Part shown: positions 1-9,575 of the stretch, one piece after another
Numbering within the stretch: the stretch's first letter is position 1
How the letters are laid out: each line of letters begins with the position of its first letter
Assembly: GCF_014323605.1 (NCBI RefSeq)
Contig: NZ_SCMB01000003.1
Span: 62,001 to 126,000 of the forward strand
Source: Lactobacillus kimbladii
Lineage (GTDB): Bacteria; Bacillota; Bacilli; Lactobacillales; Lactobacillaceae
Length of the DNA stretch: 64,000 bases
Reading direction: 5' to 3'
Notes under the pieces: generated by a model
What the model was told of the DNA's origin: nothing
The model's database searches: none
Seen by the model: the letters and a program-made list of their open reading frames with translations, nothing else
Translations under genes and position numbers: made by a program

Positions 1-1
1 T

Positions 2-163
2 GTGATCTATACCGGAAAAGTTGCGTCACTCAAACGGTTTAAGGATGATGCTAAAATTGTTAAGCAAGGATTCGATTGCGGTTTAACCATTGAGGGCTAT
101 AATGACATCAAGATTGGTGACGAATTGGAAGCCGTAGAAAAACAGGAAGTTAAGCCTGAATAA
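2..163 (+). CDS. infB: Translation initiation factor IF-2, C-terminal end (partial)
   Basis: Only the last 53 codons are present; the gene runs off the left edge. The reading frame contains the end of the final beta-barrel domain of IF-2, recognisable from the 'LKRFKDD..V..GFDCGL.IE.Y.DIK.GD' pattern, and ends in a charged tail. IF-2 is the GTPase that brings initiator tRNA to the 30S subunit. rbfA follows 17 bases later, the usual order of the nusA-infB operon in Firmicutes. Confidence 0.9.
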   Translation: MIYTGKVASLKRFKDDAKIVKQGFDCGLTIEGYNDIKIGDELEAVEKQEVKPE

Positions 164-180
164 ATCAACTGGGAGAAAGC

Positions 181-543
181 ATGAAACACAGAATAGGTCG
201 TGTTGAAGGAGAAATCCTCCGTGAATTAACGAAAATTTTACGAAAAAATATTCGTGATCCACGAGTTAATGATGTAACAATTACAGCGGTTGAATGTACA
301 AATGACTTATCATATGCTACTGTTTATTACAGCATTCTTTCTGAAGATTCTAAAAAAGAAGAAGAAGCTGCTGCTGGTTTAAATAAAGCTAAGGGATTGA
401 TGAGGCATTTGTTGGGGCAAGTCCTAACTGTATATAAAGTACCAGAGTTGATTTTTAAACGAGATAATTCAGTTAAATATGGTAGTAAAATTGATCAGTT
501 AATCGCTGAAGTAAAAAAGCAGGATGCAAATCGCAATAATTAA
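181..543 (+). CDS. rbfA: Ribosome-binding factor A
   Basis: This 120-residue protein of the RbfA family is a single KH-like domain that binds 30S precursors and helps mature the 5' end of 16S rRNA. The family pattern 'R..RV...I..EL..IL...I.DPR' opens the protein, and the length is normal. A GGGAGAAAG ribosome-binding site lies directly upstream of the ATG. It is co-transcribed with infB and followed by a short hairpin before truB. Confidence 0.95.
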   Translation: MKHRIGRVEGEILRELTKILRKNIRDPRVNDVTITAVECTNDLSYATVYYSILSEDSKKEEEAAAGLNKAKGLMRHLLGQVLTVYKVPELIFKRDNSVKYGSKIDQLIAEVKKQDANRNN

Positions 544-544
544 G

Positions 545-568
545 AAAAGCGCTGTGAGGCGCTTTTTT
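545..568 (+). terminator. Short hairpin with T-run after rbfA
   Basis: AAAAGCGC and GCGCTTTTTT pair around a six-base loop just after the rbfA stop. It is compact and followed by six Ts, so it can act as a partial terminator between rbfA and truB. No clear promoter is visible before truB, so read-through is likely. Confidence 0.6.
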
Positions 569-587
569 CATGATTAGGTAATAAAAA

Positions 588-1481
588 ATGTTAAATGGTA
601 TTTTAGTGATAGATAAGGATAAGGGCATGACAAGCGCAGACGTTGTCTATCATTTACGCAAAGCGCTGCATATTAAAAAAATAGGCCATGCTGGTACCCT
701 AGATCCTGACGTTACGGGAGTGCTACCAATTGCAATTGGTCAGGCCACAAAATTGATTGAATTGATGCACGAGGAAAACAAAAAATATGTAGGTCAGGGA
801 ATTTTTGGCTTTGCCACTGATAGTTACGATATTAGTGGCAAAAAAACAGAATTTAAAAAAATAACTAGTAAAATTAAATACCATCAAATTCAAAAAGCTA
901 TGCAAGAGTTTGTGGGCAGTATAGAACAGGTACCACCTATTTATTCGGCCGTCCGAGTAAATGGCAAGCATTTATATGAATATGCGCGAGCAGGTATTAA
1001 AGTTGAAAGGCCAAAAAGACGGGTTGAAGTTTTTTCTTACGATCTTACAAATGAACCTGTTTTTGATAAAGAAAATGGTCAAGAAGTTTTTGATTTTAAA
1101 ATTGAATGCAGCAAAGGAACCTATGTTCGCTCTTTAATAAATGATTTGGGAACAAACCTTGGTGTGCCAGCAGTAATGAAAAATTTGCGGCGCACTTCTA
1201 GTTCAGGCTTTGATATAGATCAAGCTGTTAAATTGAATGAAATTTTAGAAAATCCAGATATGGTAAATGAATTGCTTCAACCAATTGACTCTTTTTTTAC
1301 TAATTATGCTCATGAGGATATTGATACAGATCTGTGGGCCAAAGTTAAAAATGGAGCACCGATTTCTCTGAAAACGAATGCAAAAAAAGTGGCATTAGGA
1401 TACAATAATAGAGTTAAGGCAATTTATCAAAAAGATGGTACCATGTATCGCCCTTATTTAATGCTTTTACAAAATGAATAA
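588..1481 (+). CDS. truB: tRNA pseudouridine(55) synthase TruB
   Basis: TruB makes pseudouridine 55 in the T-loop of tRNAs. The catalytic aspartate is Asp39 in the [15 protein letters not shown] motif, and the second family block ([13 protein letters not shown]) lies near residue 180. Its 297 residues match the family, with a PUA-like C-terminal part. The stop codon abuts the ribF reading frame. The 'DPDVTG' spelling, where most relatives have 'DP.ATG', is a minor deviation. Confidence 0.95.
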   Translation: MLNGILVIDKDKGMTSADVVYHLRKALHIKKIGHAGTLDPDVTGVLPIAIGQATKLIELMHEENKKYVGQGIFGFATDSYDISGKKTEFKKITSKIKYHQIQKAMQEFVGSIEQVPPIYSAVRVNGKHLYEYARAGIKVERPKRRVEVFSYDLTNEPVFDKENGQEVFDFKIECSKGTYVRSLINDLGTNLGVPAVMKNLRRTSSSGFDIDQAVKLNEILENPDMVNELLQPIDSFFTNYAHEDIDTDLWAKVKNGAPISLKTNAKKVALGYNNRVKAIYQKDGTMYRPYLMLLQNE

Positions 1482-1499
1482 GTGAATGAAGGTCTTATT

Positions 1500-2432
1500 A
1501 TGGAAATTATCCATTTAACTTACCCGTTTAAGGAAAATATTATTCCACAAAAGATAATCCTTGCTTTAGGATTCTTTGACGGTGTTCATCGTGGTCATCA
1601 GGAATTAATCAAAATCGCAAAAGAAAAAGCAATTCAAAAGCATTTACCATTAGTAGTAATGACATTTGATCGACATCCTAAAGAAATTTATCAAAATAAA
1701 GAAGTCAGCTATATAGATACATTGTCTGAAAAAGCTTATAAGATGCAAGAACTAAAAGTTGATTTTTTGCTTGTGATGCATTTTAATGAGGCATTTAGCA
1801 AACTGACTGCACAGGAATTTGTAGATAAAATTATTGTTAAATTAAATGCTGATACAGTTGTAGCCGGCTTTGACTACACTTATGGTCCCAAAGAGATTGC
1901 CAATATGAAAAATTTCCCTAAGTTTGCTAAGGGAAGATTTGCTATTATTGATGTTCCAAAACAGTCTTATGATGGCCAAAAAATTGGCTCTACGGAAATA
2001 AAAAGGGCCATTACCAGTGGAAATATGGAATTGGCCGCTAAATTATTAGGGTTTCCGTATGTCATGTCCGGCAAGGTCGGGCACGGTTTACGTAATGGCC
2101 ATAAACTGGGTTTTCCTACAGCAAATCTAGTTTGGTCTCAAGACAAGGTGGTTCCTAAAATTGGAGTATACGCTACTAAAACCAAGATTAAAGGCAAGTG
2201 GTATGACTCAATGACAAGCGTGGGTTATAACGTAACTATTAATGAGGGTAAAAAGCTTTATATTGAATCGAATTTATTTGGATTTAATCAAGAAGCCTAT
2301 GATGAAGAAATGGTAATTAAATGGTATAAGTATACTCGTGGCGAAATTAAATTTGATAACTTAAAAGAATTAAAAAAACAAATGAGTGGTGATGAGGCAG
2401 AAATCAAAGCTTATTTTGCCGGCATTGGTTAA
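1500..2432 (+). CDS. ribF: Bifunctional riboflavin kinase / FAD synthetase
   Basis: This enzyme phosphorylates riboflavin to FMN and adenylates FMN to FAD. The N-terminal FMN adenylyltransferase half carries GFFDGVHRGH (residues 24-33). The C-terminal riboflavin kinase half carries the HGLRNGHKLGFPTANL block near residue 195. The frame is open from a GTG at 1482, but I place the start at ATG 1500, because a GAAGG ribosome-binding site at 1488-1492 has proper spacing to it; this gives 310 residues. The truB-ribF order is the usual one in Firmicutes. The enzyme supplies the flavins needed by the many flavoproteins later in the window. Confidence 0.93.
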   Translation: MEIIHLTYPFKENIIPQKIILALGFFDGVHRGHQELIKIAKEKAIQKHLPLVVMTFDRHPKEIYQNKEVSYIDTLSEKAYKMQELKVDFLLVMHFNEAFSKLTAQEFVDKIIVKLNADTVVAGFDYTYGPKEIANMKNFPKFAKGRFAIIDVPKQSYDGQKIGSTEIKRAITSGNMELAAKLLGFPYVMSGKVGHGLRNGHKLGFPTANLVWSQDKVVPKIGVYATKTKIKGKWYDSMTSVGYNVTINEGKKLYIESNLFGFNQEAYDEEMVIKWYKYTRGEIKFDNLKELKKQMSGDEAEIKAYFAGIG

Positions 2433-2472
2433 TTTCAATTTTAAAGGGGATAAGCGTTTTTTTGTAAAAAAG

Positions 2473-2499
2473 TTAGCACTCAACTTGACATTCTGCTAA
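2473..2499 (+). promoter_or_regulatory. CIRCE operator 1, overlapping the -35 of hrcA
   Basis: A perfect left CIRCE arm TTAGCACTC is followed by nine bases and a degraded right arm TTCTGCTAA. The -35 hexamer TTGACA (2485-2490) lies inside the nine-base spacer. HrcA dimers bind CIRCE elements and repress class I heat-shock genes, so this copy would compete directly with RNA polymerase. Confidence 0.75.
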
Positions 2500-2512
2500 A
2501 AGCTAGTATCAT
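2485..2512 (+). promoter_or_regulatory. hrcA operon promoter
   Basis: A TTGACA -35 box at 2485-2490 and a TATCAT -10 box at 2507-2512 are separated by 16 bases. They are bracketed by two CIRCE elements, as expected for the housekeeping promoter of an HrcA-repressed heat-shock operon. Confidence 0.75.
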
Positions 2513-2520
2513 ATTAATTG

Positions 2521-2547
2521 TTAGCACCTAATAAGTTTGAGTGCTAA
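2521..2547 (+). promoter_or_regulatory. CIRCE operator 2, downstream of the -10
   Basis: TTAGCACCT, nine bases, then a perfect right arm GAGTGCTAA. The left arm differs from the consensus at its last two bases. It covers the transcription start region and ends just before the hrcA ribosome-binding site. Confidence 0.88.
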
Positions 2548-2564
2548 AAGTGAGGGCGATATTT

Positions 2565-3614
2565 ATGTTGACCGAACGTCAAGAATTAATTTTAAAAACA
2601 ATTATCAATGATTTTACGCAGACACATGATCCTGTTGGGTCTAAAACAGTCATGAATCAGTTACCTATTAAAGTTTCAAGTGCAACTATTCGTAACGAAA
2701 TGGCGGTTTTAGAAGAAAAAGGCTTGATTGAAAAAACTCATTTGTCAAGTGGTCGAGTACCTTCAACAGAAGGCTACCGTTACTATCTTGACAATTTAGT
2801 TGAGCCTTTACAGATTTCATCTTCTGTTTATAAAAGAATTATTAATCAGCTTGATCAGCCGTTTCATCAAGTTAACGACATCGTACAGGAAGCTGTTAAG
2901 ATCTTATCTGACCTAACAAATTACACTGCATTTGCGGAGGGGCCTGAGAATAGTGATTTAACTATTACCGGATTTCGTATAGTACCTTTATTTGGCAGAC
3001 AGATTATGGCTATTCTTGGTACCAGTGATGGTGATGTTCATGACCAGGTTTATAACTTACCATACAATATTCATGGTGATGACATTGAACGTGCCGTTCG
3101 TATGATTAACGATGAATTAGTAGGAAAGTCGCTAGATCAGGTTACACCTGAGTTTCTTAAGAAGACTTTAGGACAAAAGCTTAAAGCTGCTCATGTGTCT
3201 GAATTAATAGATTTAGTTGAAGATGTGATCAGTGATGCTGCCAGCGAGCAAATGTATGTCGATGGTCAGATTAATTTGCTCAATAACATTTCTTTGAGTG
3301 ACGTTTCTAATTTGCGGTCATTATATGAAATGATTGAGCATAATGACTTAATTTCTAGTATTTTGGATAACAGGCAAAACTTAAAAAGTGACAGATATCC
3401 AGTTCGGGTAAGTCTAGGGTCTGAGTTATCAAATGATTTGTTAAAGGATTACAGTCTGCTTACAGCAGAGTACAGCGTTGGTCCTCACGGAAAGGGCATA
3501 ATTGCTTTACTTGGCCCTGATAATATGCCGTATTCTCAAGTGATAGGATTGCTTGAATATTTCAGAAATGAGCTATCTAAAAAGTTGCTTGATTATTATG
3601 GTAGATTTAAATAA
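2565..3614 (+). CDS. hrcA: Heat-inducible transcription repressor HrcA
   Basis: HrcA is the repressor of class I heat-shock genes and depends on GroEL for folding. The N-terminal winged helix contains '[30 protein letters not shown]', the HrcA signature, followed by the dimerisation domain. The frame is open from GTG 2541, but that codon lies within the CIRCE palindrome. ATG 2565, preceded by GAGGG at 2552-2556, is the better start and gives 349 residues. It heads the hrcA-grpE-dnaK-dnaJ operon and represses itself through two CIRCE sites. Confidence 0.95.
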   Translation: MLTERQELILKTIINDFTQTHDPVGSKTVMNQLPIKVSSATIRNEMAVLEEKGLIEKTHLSSGRVPSTEGYRYYLDNLVEPLQISSSVYKRIINQLDQPFHQVNDIVQEAVKILSDLTNYTAFAEGPENSDLTITGFRIVPLFGRQIMAILGTSDGDVHDQVYNLPYNIHGDDIERAVRMINDELVGKSLDQVTPEFLKKTLGQKLKAAHVSELIDLVEDVISDAASEQMYVDGQINLLNNISLSDVSNLRSLYEMIEHNDLISSILDNRQNLKSDRYPVRVSLGSELSNDLLKDYSLLTAEYSVGPHGKGIIALLGPDNMPYSQVIGLLEYFRNELSKKLLDYYGRFK

Positions 3615-3626
3615 AGGAGGTTAGCC

Positions 3627-4214
3627 GTGAGTAAAGAAGAAATTAACAGTAAAAATTCAAAAAAAGATCAAAAAGAATCAACTGAATCAAAAGAAGTTAA
3701 AAAGCATTCTCAAGCTAAGGCTAACGGAAAAAAGAAGTCTGAATTTTTGGAAAGTAAACTGCAACACAATTTGACCCAGTTGCAAAAAGAAAAAGATGAT
3801 TTAGAAGATAAGTACTTGCGCAGTCAAGCTGAAATGCAAAATATGCAAAATCGCTACAATAATGAAAGAGCGCAACTTATTAAATATGAATCACAATCTT
3901 TAGCTAAAGATGTTTTGCCAGCAATGGATAATTTAGAAAGAGCTTTGGCAACAAAGGTTGATGATGAAGCATCAAAGCAGCTTAAAAAGGGAGTGCAAAT
4001 GACACTTGATTCTCTGGTTAAAGCCATGAAAGATCATGGAATCAGTGAAATCACTGCTGAAGGTGTAAAGTTTGATCCTAATTTACACCAAGCTGTCCAA
4101 ACAGTTGTAGCTGAAAATGAAGATCAAAAAGATCATGTTGTTCGGGTTTTGCAAAAAGGATACTTGTACAAAGATCGTACATTAAGACCAGCGATGGTTG
4201 TTGTAGCACAATAA
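3627..4214 (+). CDS. grpE: Nucleotide exchange factor GrpE
   Basis: GrpE releases ADP from DnaK. It has a charged, disordered N-terminus (about residues 1-45), a long helix, and a C-terminal beta wing with the family pattern 'V...GY...DR.LRPA.V.V'. Translation starts at GTG with a strong AAAGGAGG site 6 bases upstream. It sits 12 bases after hrcA. Length is 195 residues, normal for the family. Confidence 0.95.
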   Translation: MSKEEINSKNSKKDQKESTESKEVKKHSQAKANGKKKSEFLESKLQHNLTQLQKEKDDLEDKYLRSQAEMQNMQNRYNNERAQLIKYESQSLAKDVLPAMDNLERALATKVDDEASKQLKKGVQMTLDSLVKAMKDHGISEITAEGVKFDPNLHQAVQTVVAENEDQKDHVVRVLQKGYLYKDRTLRPAMVVVAQ

Positions 4215-4232
4215 TTGAAAGGAAGCATATCA

Positions 4233-6095
4233 ATGTCAAAAGTTATCGGAATTGACCTCGGAACTACCAACTCGGCAGTTGCTGTTCTTGAAGGAAAAGA
4301 GCCAAAAATTATTACCAATCCAGAAGGAAACCGTACTACACCTTCAGTAGTTGCTTTCAAGGATGGAGAAATTCAAGTCGGTGAAGTCGCAAAGAGACAG
4401 GCTATTACTAATCCTAATACTATTTCTTCAATTAAGCGTCATATGGGTGAAGCTGATTATAAGGTCAAGATTGGTGATAAAGCATACACTCCTCAAGAAA
4501 TTTCTGCCATGATTTTACAATATATCAAGAAATTCTCTGAAGATTATCTTGGCGAAAAGGTTACTGAAGCAGTCATTACAGTTCCTGCATACTTTAATGA
4601 CGCCCAACGTCAAGCTACTAAGGATGCTGGTAAAATTGCTGGCCTTGATGTTAAGAGAATCATTAACGAACCTACTGCATCTTCACTTGCTTACGGTCTT
4701 GACAAAGATGCTGAGGACGAAAAAGTTTTAGTTTACGACCTTGGTGGTGGTACTTTTGATGTTTCCGTTTTGCAATTAGGTGACGGAGTCTTTCAAGTAC
4801 TTTCAACTAATGGTGATACTCACCTTGGTGGTGACGATTTCGATAACAAGATTATTGATTGGTTGATTAAGAACTTTAAAGATGAAAACGGTGTTGACCT
4901 TTCTAAAGATAAAATGGCTTTACAAAGGTTAAAGGATGCTGCTGAAAAGGCTAAGAAAGATCTTTCTGGTGTATCTTCGACTCATATTTCATTACCGTTC
5001 ATTTCTGCTGGTGAATCCGGTCCATTACACCTAGAAGCAGACTTAACTAGGGCAAAATTTGATGAATTAACTTCTGACTTAGTTGAAAAGACTAAGATTC
5101 CGTTTGATAATGCGTTAAAAGATGCTGAATTAACAGTTAATGATATTGACAAGGTTATTTTAAACGGTGGTTCCACTCGTATTCCTGCTGTGCAAGATGC
5201 CGTTAAGAAATGGGCTGGTAAAGAGCCTGATCACTCAATTAACCCAGACGAAGCTGTTGCTTTAGGTGCTGCCATTCAAGGTGGTGTCATTTCTGGTGAC
5301 GTTAAGGATGTTGTTTTACTTGATGTAACTCCACTTTCTCTAGGTATTGAAACTATGGGTGGTGTATTCACCAAGTTAATTGAAAAGAATACGACAATCC
5401 CGACATCCAAGAGTCAAATCTTTTCTACTGCTGCCGACAATCAACCTGCTGTTGACGTACACGTTTTGCAAGGTGAACGTCCAATGGCTGCTGATGACAA
5501 GACTTTAGGTCGTTTCGAATTAACTGATATTCCTGCAGCTCCCCGTGGCGTGCCACAAATTCAAGTTACTTTTGATATTGACAAGAACGGTATCGTTAAT
5601 GTTTCTGCTAAAGATATGGGTACCGGTAAAGAACAAAAGATTACTATCAAGAGTTCATCCGGTCTATCTGATGAAGAAATTAAGAAGATGCAAAAAGAAG
5701 CTGAAGAACATGCTGAAGAGGATAAGAAAAAGAAAGAAGAAGTTGACCTTCGTAATGAAGTCGACCAATTAATCTTCTCAACAGAAAAGACTTTGAAGGA
5801 TGTCAAAGGCAAGGTATCTGATGACGACACTAAGAAAGTACAAGATGCACTTGATGCTTTGAAGAAGGCACAAAAAGACAACAATTTGGATGAAATGAAG
5901 TCTAAGAAGGATGAATTATCCAAAGTTGCTCAAGACCTAGCAGTCAAATTGTACCAAGCTAATGGTGGGGCTCAAGGTGCACAAGGACAGGCTGGACCTC
6001 AGTCAGGACCACAAAATCCTGGATCCCAAGATGGTAATTCAGGTAGTGGTTCCGCAGGTGAAGGCGAGTTTCATAAGGTAGACCCAGATAAGTAA
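4233..6095 (+). CDS. dnaK: Chaperone protein DnaK (Hsp70)
   Basis: DnaK is the ATP-dependent Hsp70 chaperone. The ATPase domain begins with [10 protein letters not shown] and contains [13 protein letters not shown]. The substrate-binding domain and an Ala/Gly/Gln-rich tail ending in DPDK follow. The frame is open from TTG 4215, but ATG 4233 gives the conserved N-terminus ([10 protein letters not shown]) and follows GAAAGGA. Length is 620 residues. It is translated from the hrcA operon message, and a hairpin after it probably adjusts dnaK versus dnaJ levels. Confidence 0.97.
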   Translation: MSKVIGIDLGTTNSAVAVLEGKEPKIITNPEGNRTTPSVVAFKDGEIQVGEVAKRQAITNPNTISSIKRHMGEADYKVKIGDKAYTPQEISAMILQYIKKFSEDYLGEKVTEAVITVPAYFNDAQRQATKDAGKIAGLDVKRIINEPTASSLAYGLDKDAEDEKVLVYDLGGGTFDVSVLQLGDGVFQVLSTNGDTHLGGDDFDNKIIDWLIKNFKDENGVDLSKDKMALQRLKDAAEKAKKDLSGVSSTHISLPFISAGESGPLHLEADLTRAKFDELTSDLVEKTKIPFDNALKDAELTVNDIDKVILNGGSTRIPAVQDAVKKWAGKEPDHSINPDEAVALGAAIQGGVISGDVKDVVLLDVTPLSLGIETMGGVFTKLIEKNTTIPTSKSQIFSTAADNQPAVDVHVLQGERPMAADDKTLGRFELTDIPAAPRGVPQIQVTFDIDKNGIVNVSAKDMGTGKEQKITIKSSSGLSDEEIKKMQKEAEEHAEEDKKKKEEVDLRNEVDQLIFSTEKTLKDVKGKVSDDDTKKVQDALDALKKAQKDNNLDEMKSKKDELSKVAQDLAVKLYQANGGAQGAQGQAGPQSGPQNPGSQDGNSGSGSAGEGEFHKVDPDK

Positions 6096-6117
6096 AGGGT
6101 TTATAATTGAATAAATT

Positions 6118-6152
6118 AGAAAAGAACTGCCAAATAGTAGTTCTTTTCTTTT
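6118..6152 (+). terminator. Hairpin between dnaK and dnaJ
   Basis: AGAAAAGAACT and AGTTCTTTTCT form an 11-bp stem with a 10-base loop, followed by TTTTG. It lies 22 bases upstream of dnaJ and has no obvious promoter after it. It may partly terminate, or stabilise the end of the dnaK message. Confidence 0.65.
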
Positions 6153-6173
6153 GTAAAGTTAAGGAGCTTATAG

Positions 6174-7316
6174 ATGGCACAAGAAGATTACTATAGCGTT
6201 CTTGGTGTTGATCGCAATGCCAGTGATAAGGAAATTACCTCTGCTTATCGTAAACTTGCCAAAAAATACCACCCTGATTTAAACCATGAACCGGGGGCTG
6301 AGGAAAAGTATAAAAAGGTTAATGAAGCTTACGAAGTTTTGCATGACAAGCAAAAGAAAGCACAATATGATCAGTTTGGATCGGCCGGAGTTAATGGTCA
6401 AGGTGGCTTTGGTGGTGCAGGTCAAGGATATAGTGATTTTGGTGGCTTTGGTGATTTTGGAGATATTTTTAATGATTTCTTCGGTGGTGCAACAGGAGCT
6501 AATCAGCGCCGCGCTAACCCGACAGCACCAACTCGTGGTGAAGACTTAGACTATACCTTGTCCATTGACTTCATGGATGCTATTACCGGCAAAAAGACGC
6601 AAGTTTCTTACACTAGGAGCGAAACTTGTCCAACTTGCAAAGGGAATGGGGCAGAAAAAGGCACACACCCGATAACTTGTGATAAATGTAATGGTACTGG
6701 TTATATGACAATCACCCAAAAATCTATGTTGGGAGTTATTCGTCGTCAGACAGTTTGTGATAAATGTCACGGCAAAGGTGTAATTATTGAGCATCCTTGC
6801 CAAACTTGTCATGGCAAAGGCGTAATTGATAATAAAAATACCATTGAAGTTAATATTCCTGCAGGAATTGATAATGGTCAACAATTACGTTATGAAGGCC
6901 AGGGAGAAGCAGGTAAAAATGGTGGCCCTTATGGTGACCTTTATATCAGTTATCGTATTAAGCCATCAAAGGATTTCGAACGTAAAGGAACTACTATTTA
7001 TACTACTGTTCCAATCTCGTTTGCCCAGGCAACTTTAGGTGATGAAATTAATGTTAAGACTGTGCATGGAGAAAAGAAGTTGAAAATTCCTGCTGGTACA
7101 CAACCTAATAAGGAATTTACTTTACACGGTGAGGGTGTTCCATACATACGTGGCAATGGTAATGGTGATCAAATAACTACTGTTCAAGTACAGATTCCAA
7201 AATCAATTAATGAAAAACAGAAACAGGCTCTGGTTGATTTCGTTAAAGCCGGTGGTGGTTCAATAACACCACAAGAAAAAGGATTCTTTGAGAGATTAAA
7301 GGAAAAGTTGCAGTAA
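6174..7316 (+). CDS. dnaJ: Chaperone protein DnaJ (Hsp40)
   Basis: This is the type I Hsp40 co-chaperone of DnaK. The J-domain has the HPD tripeptide at residues 33-35. A Gly/Phe-rich linker covers roughly residues 70-110. Four zinc-binding CxxCxGxG repeats follow ([32 protein letters not shown]), then the C-terminal substrate-binding domains. Length (380) is standard. It is the last gene of the heat-shock operon. Confidence 0.97.
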   Translation: MAQEDYYSVLGVDRNASDKEITSAYRKLAKKYHPDLNHEPGAEEKYKKVNEAYEVLHDKQKKAQYDQFGSAGVNGQGGFGGAGQGYSDFGGFGDFGDIFNDFFGGATGANQRRANPTAPTRGEDLDYTLSIDFMDAITGKKTQVSYTRSETCPTCKGNGAEKGTHPITCDKCNGTGYMTITQKSMLGVIRRQTVCDKCHGKGVIIEHPCQTCHGKGVIDNKNTIEVNIPAGIDNGQQLRYEGQGEAGKNGGPYGDLYISYRIKPSKDFERKGTTIYTTVPISFAQATLGDEINVKTVHGEKKLKIPAGTQPNKEFTLHGEGVPYIRGNGNGDQITTVQVQIPKSINEKQKQALVDFVKAGGGSITPQEKGFFERLKEKLQ

Positions 7317-7386
7317 AATTTAATGTTTTATTCACCCTAAATGATTGTCTTCTAAAATAGAGAAATATGAAAAAGGGAGAGATATG

Positions 7387-7551
7387 ATGTTGAGTTGCCC
7401 AAAAGGTTATAAATACTGGTGTAAAAATGGATCTGACTTGACTATTAAACCTGACGCACCTTGTTGGGCAAAAAAAGAATTCAAAGATTATATTAGGCTT
7501 TTTAAAGAGAATGGCAAGCCAGATAAAAATGGTATTATAAGATATTATTAG
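7387..7551 (+). CDS. Small uncharacterised two-cysteine-pair protein
   Basis: I do not recognise this 54-residue protein. It has three cysteines, in 'SCPKGYKYWCKNG' and 'APCWAKKEF', a lysine-rich aromatic composition and no membrane segment or signal peptide. Two ATG codons occur at 7384 and 7387. The ribosome-binding site AGGGAGA at 7374-7380 favours 7387. The gene sits alone between dnaJ and lepA and ends before a strong terminator, so it is probably expressed with the heat-shock operon. Cysteine spacing could suggest metal binding, but this is only a guess. Confidence 0.6.
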   Translation: MLSCPKGYKYWCKNGSDLTIKPDAPCWAKKEFKDYIRLFKENGKPDKNGIIRYY

Positions 7552-7571
7552 TATTAATTGAAAGTTTAACT

Positions 7572-7614
7572 AAAGGACTAATTCTTCAATCTTGATGGGA
7601 TTAGTCCTTTAATT
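7572..7614 (+). terminator. Terminator of the heat-shock operon
   Basis: AAAGGACTAAT pairs with ATTAGTCCTTT across a 17-base loop, followed by a T-rich stretch. It closes the hrcA-to-small-ORF unit before the lepA promoter. Confidence 0.8.
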
Positions 7615-7655
7615 TTGATAAAAAGTTCCTTTATCCTAATTAATTTTATAGGTGC

Positions 7656-7683
7656 TTGGGAATTTGCTATAATAATAGAGATA
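7656..7683 (+). promoter_or_regulatory. lepA promoter
   Basis: A consensus TATAAT -10 at 7678-7683 and a weak TTGGGA -35 at 7656-7661, with 16 bases between, lie after the preceding terminator and 22 bases upstream of the lepA start. Confidence 0.6.
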
Positions 7684-7705
7684 GAGTGAAGGGTGCAAAT
7701 TATTT

Positions 7706-9544
7706 ATGGATATTACCAAATTACAAGATTACCAAAAACATATTCGCAACTTTTCCATTGTTGCTCATATTGATCATGGGAAATCTACAATTGCGGATCG
7801 TATTTTAGAACTGACTGATACTGTATCTGAACGACAACTAAAAAACCAAATGTTAGATGATATGCCACTTGAACGTCAGCGGGGCATCACGATTAAAATG
7901 AACTCAGTTGAAATTAAATATCATGCCCAAGATGGAGAGGACTATATTTTTCATTTGATTGACACTCCTGGACACGTAGATTTTTCTTATGAAGTTTCTC
8001 GTTCTTTGGCAGCGTGTGAAGGTGCACTTTTAGTAGTCGATGCTTCACAAGGTGTACAAGCGCAAACTTTAGCTAATACTTATTTAGCGATTGATGATGA
8101 TCTGGAAATAATGCCTGTAATTAACAAGATTGATTTGTCATCCGCTAATCCTGAGCAAGCCAAGGAAGAAATAACTGAAATGCTGGGTTTAGATGCTTCA
8201 GACGCAGTTGAAGTTTCGGGAAAAACAGGTCAAGGAATTAAAGAATTGCTTGAGCGAATAGTAAGAGATATTCCTGCACCACAGGGAAATTTGCAAGATC
8301 CACTTAAAGCATTGATTTTTGATTCTAAATATGATGATTATCGCGGGGTAGTTTTGTCCGTTAGAATTGAGGATGGTACTGTTGCACCTGGCGACAGAAT
8401 CAAAATTATGAATACTGGCAAAGAATACGAGGTTATTGAAGTTGGGGTATCAAGTCCACACCCAGTAAAGAAAGGAATTTTAATTGCTGGTGATGTTGGT
8501 TATCTGACAGCAAATATCAAGTCTGTTCGTGAAACTCGTGTTGGTGATACCATTACTTCTGCTGAAAATCCGACAGCTGAACCACTTCCTGGTTATCGCC
8601 AAATACCACCAATGGTATATTCTGGTATGTATCCTGTTGATAATTCCAAATATGACGATCTTAAGGAAGCTTTGCAAAAGCTTCAGCTAAATGATGCTGC
8701 TCTGGAATTTGAACCTGAAACTTCGACCGCTCTTGGATTTGGATTTCGTTGCGGTTTTTTAGGCTTGCTTCATATGGATGTTGTACAAGAAAGACTAGAG
8801 CAGGAATTTGATTTAGACTTAATTATGACTGCTCCTTCTGTTGATTATCATGCCATTATGAATGATGGTACAACAAGGGTAATTGATAATCCTTCTGATT
8901 TGCCCTCAGCTGGTGAATATAAGGAGGTACAGGAACCTTTTGTTAAAGCGGAAGTGATGGTTCCGAATGATTTTGTCGGTCCAGTGATGGAACTTTGCCA
9001 GCGTAAACGTGGTGAGTTTGTGACTATGGACTATTTAGACAAATATCGCGTTAATGTAATTTATAATATGCCACTAGCTGAAATTATTTATGATTTTTTT
9101 GATGATTTAAAATCTTCCACTAAAGGTTATGCCTCACTTGATTATGAAATTACGGGTTATCGGGCAACTGATTTAGTTAAAATTGATATTCTGTTGAATA
9201 AACAAGTGGTCGATGCTCTTAGTTTTATTGCTCATCGGGATGAAGCTCAAAATAGAGCAAGACAAATGACATCAATGCTCAAGAAACTGATTCCTAGACA
9301 GAACTTTGAAGTTGATATTCAAGGGGCAATTGGAGCAAAAATTATTTCTCGTGCTACTGTTAAGCCTTACCGCAAGGATGTTACTTGGAAAATCCATACG
9401 GGAGATCCTGATAGAAGGGCAAAACTGCTGGAAAAGCAGAAGAGAGGTAAAAAACGCATGAAAGCAGTAGGTCATGTTGAAATTCCTCAAGATGCTTTTA
9501 TGGCTGTTTTAAAAATGAATGATGATGACTTAAATTCAAAATAG
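7706..9544 (+). CDS. lepA: Elongation factor 4 (LepA), ribosomal GTPase
   Basis: LepA is a translational GTPase related to EF-G that acts on stalled or misassembled ribosomes. The G-motifs are all present: AHIDHGKST (G1), RGIT (G2), DTPGHVDF (G3) and NKIDL (G4). The C-terminal LepA-specific domain ends with lysine-rich 'KRGKKRMK'. The 612-residue length is typical. It has its own promoter and is followed by recJ after 31 bases. Confidence 0.97.
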   Translation: MDITKLQDYQKHIRNFSIVAHIDHGKSTIADRILELTDTVSERQLKNQMLDDMPLERQRGITIKMNSVEIKYHAQDGEDYIFHLIDTPGHVDFSYEVSRSLAACEGALLVVDASQGVQAQTLANTYLAIDDDLEIMPVINKIDLSSANPEQAKEEITEMLGLDASDAVEVSGKTGQGIKELLERIVRDIPAPQGNLQDPLKALIFDSKYDDYRGVVLSVRIEDGTVAPGDRIKIMNTGKEYEVIEVGVSSPHPVKKGILIAGDVGYLTANIKSVRETRVGDTITSAENPTAEPLPGYRQIPPMVYSGMYPVDNSKYDDLKEALQKLQLNDAALEFEPETSTALGFGFRCGFLGLLHMDVVQERLEQEFDLDLIMTAPSVDYHAIMNDGTTRVIDNPSDLPSAGEYKEVQEPFVKAEVMVPNDFVGPVMELCQRKRGEFVTMDYLDKYRVNVIYNMPLAEIIYDFFDDLKSSTKGYASLDYEITGYRATDLVKIDILLNKQVVDALSFIAHRDEAQNRARQMTSMLKKLIPRQNFEVDIQGAIGAKIISRATVKPYRKDVTWKIHTGDPDRRAKLLEKQKRGKKRMKAVGHVEIPQDAFMAVLKMNDDDLNSK

Positions 9545-9575
9545 AAAATAAATATAAAAAGGCTGAATTAAACAT

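Noticed and set aside
723-971. Minus-strand open frame inside truB
   Set aside because: It lies entirely within a well-supported gene, with no ribosome-binding site or known similarity; it is a shadow frame.
1482-1499. Upstream GTG start for ribF
   Set aside because: It directly abuts the truB stop, while a correctly spaced ribosome-binding site lies between it and ATG 1500.
5561-5923. 120-codon minus-strand frame inside dnaK
   Set aside because: Serine-rich shadow of the helical lid-coding region of dnaK; no start signals.
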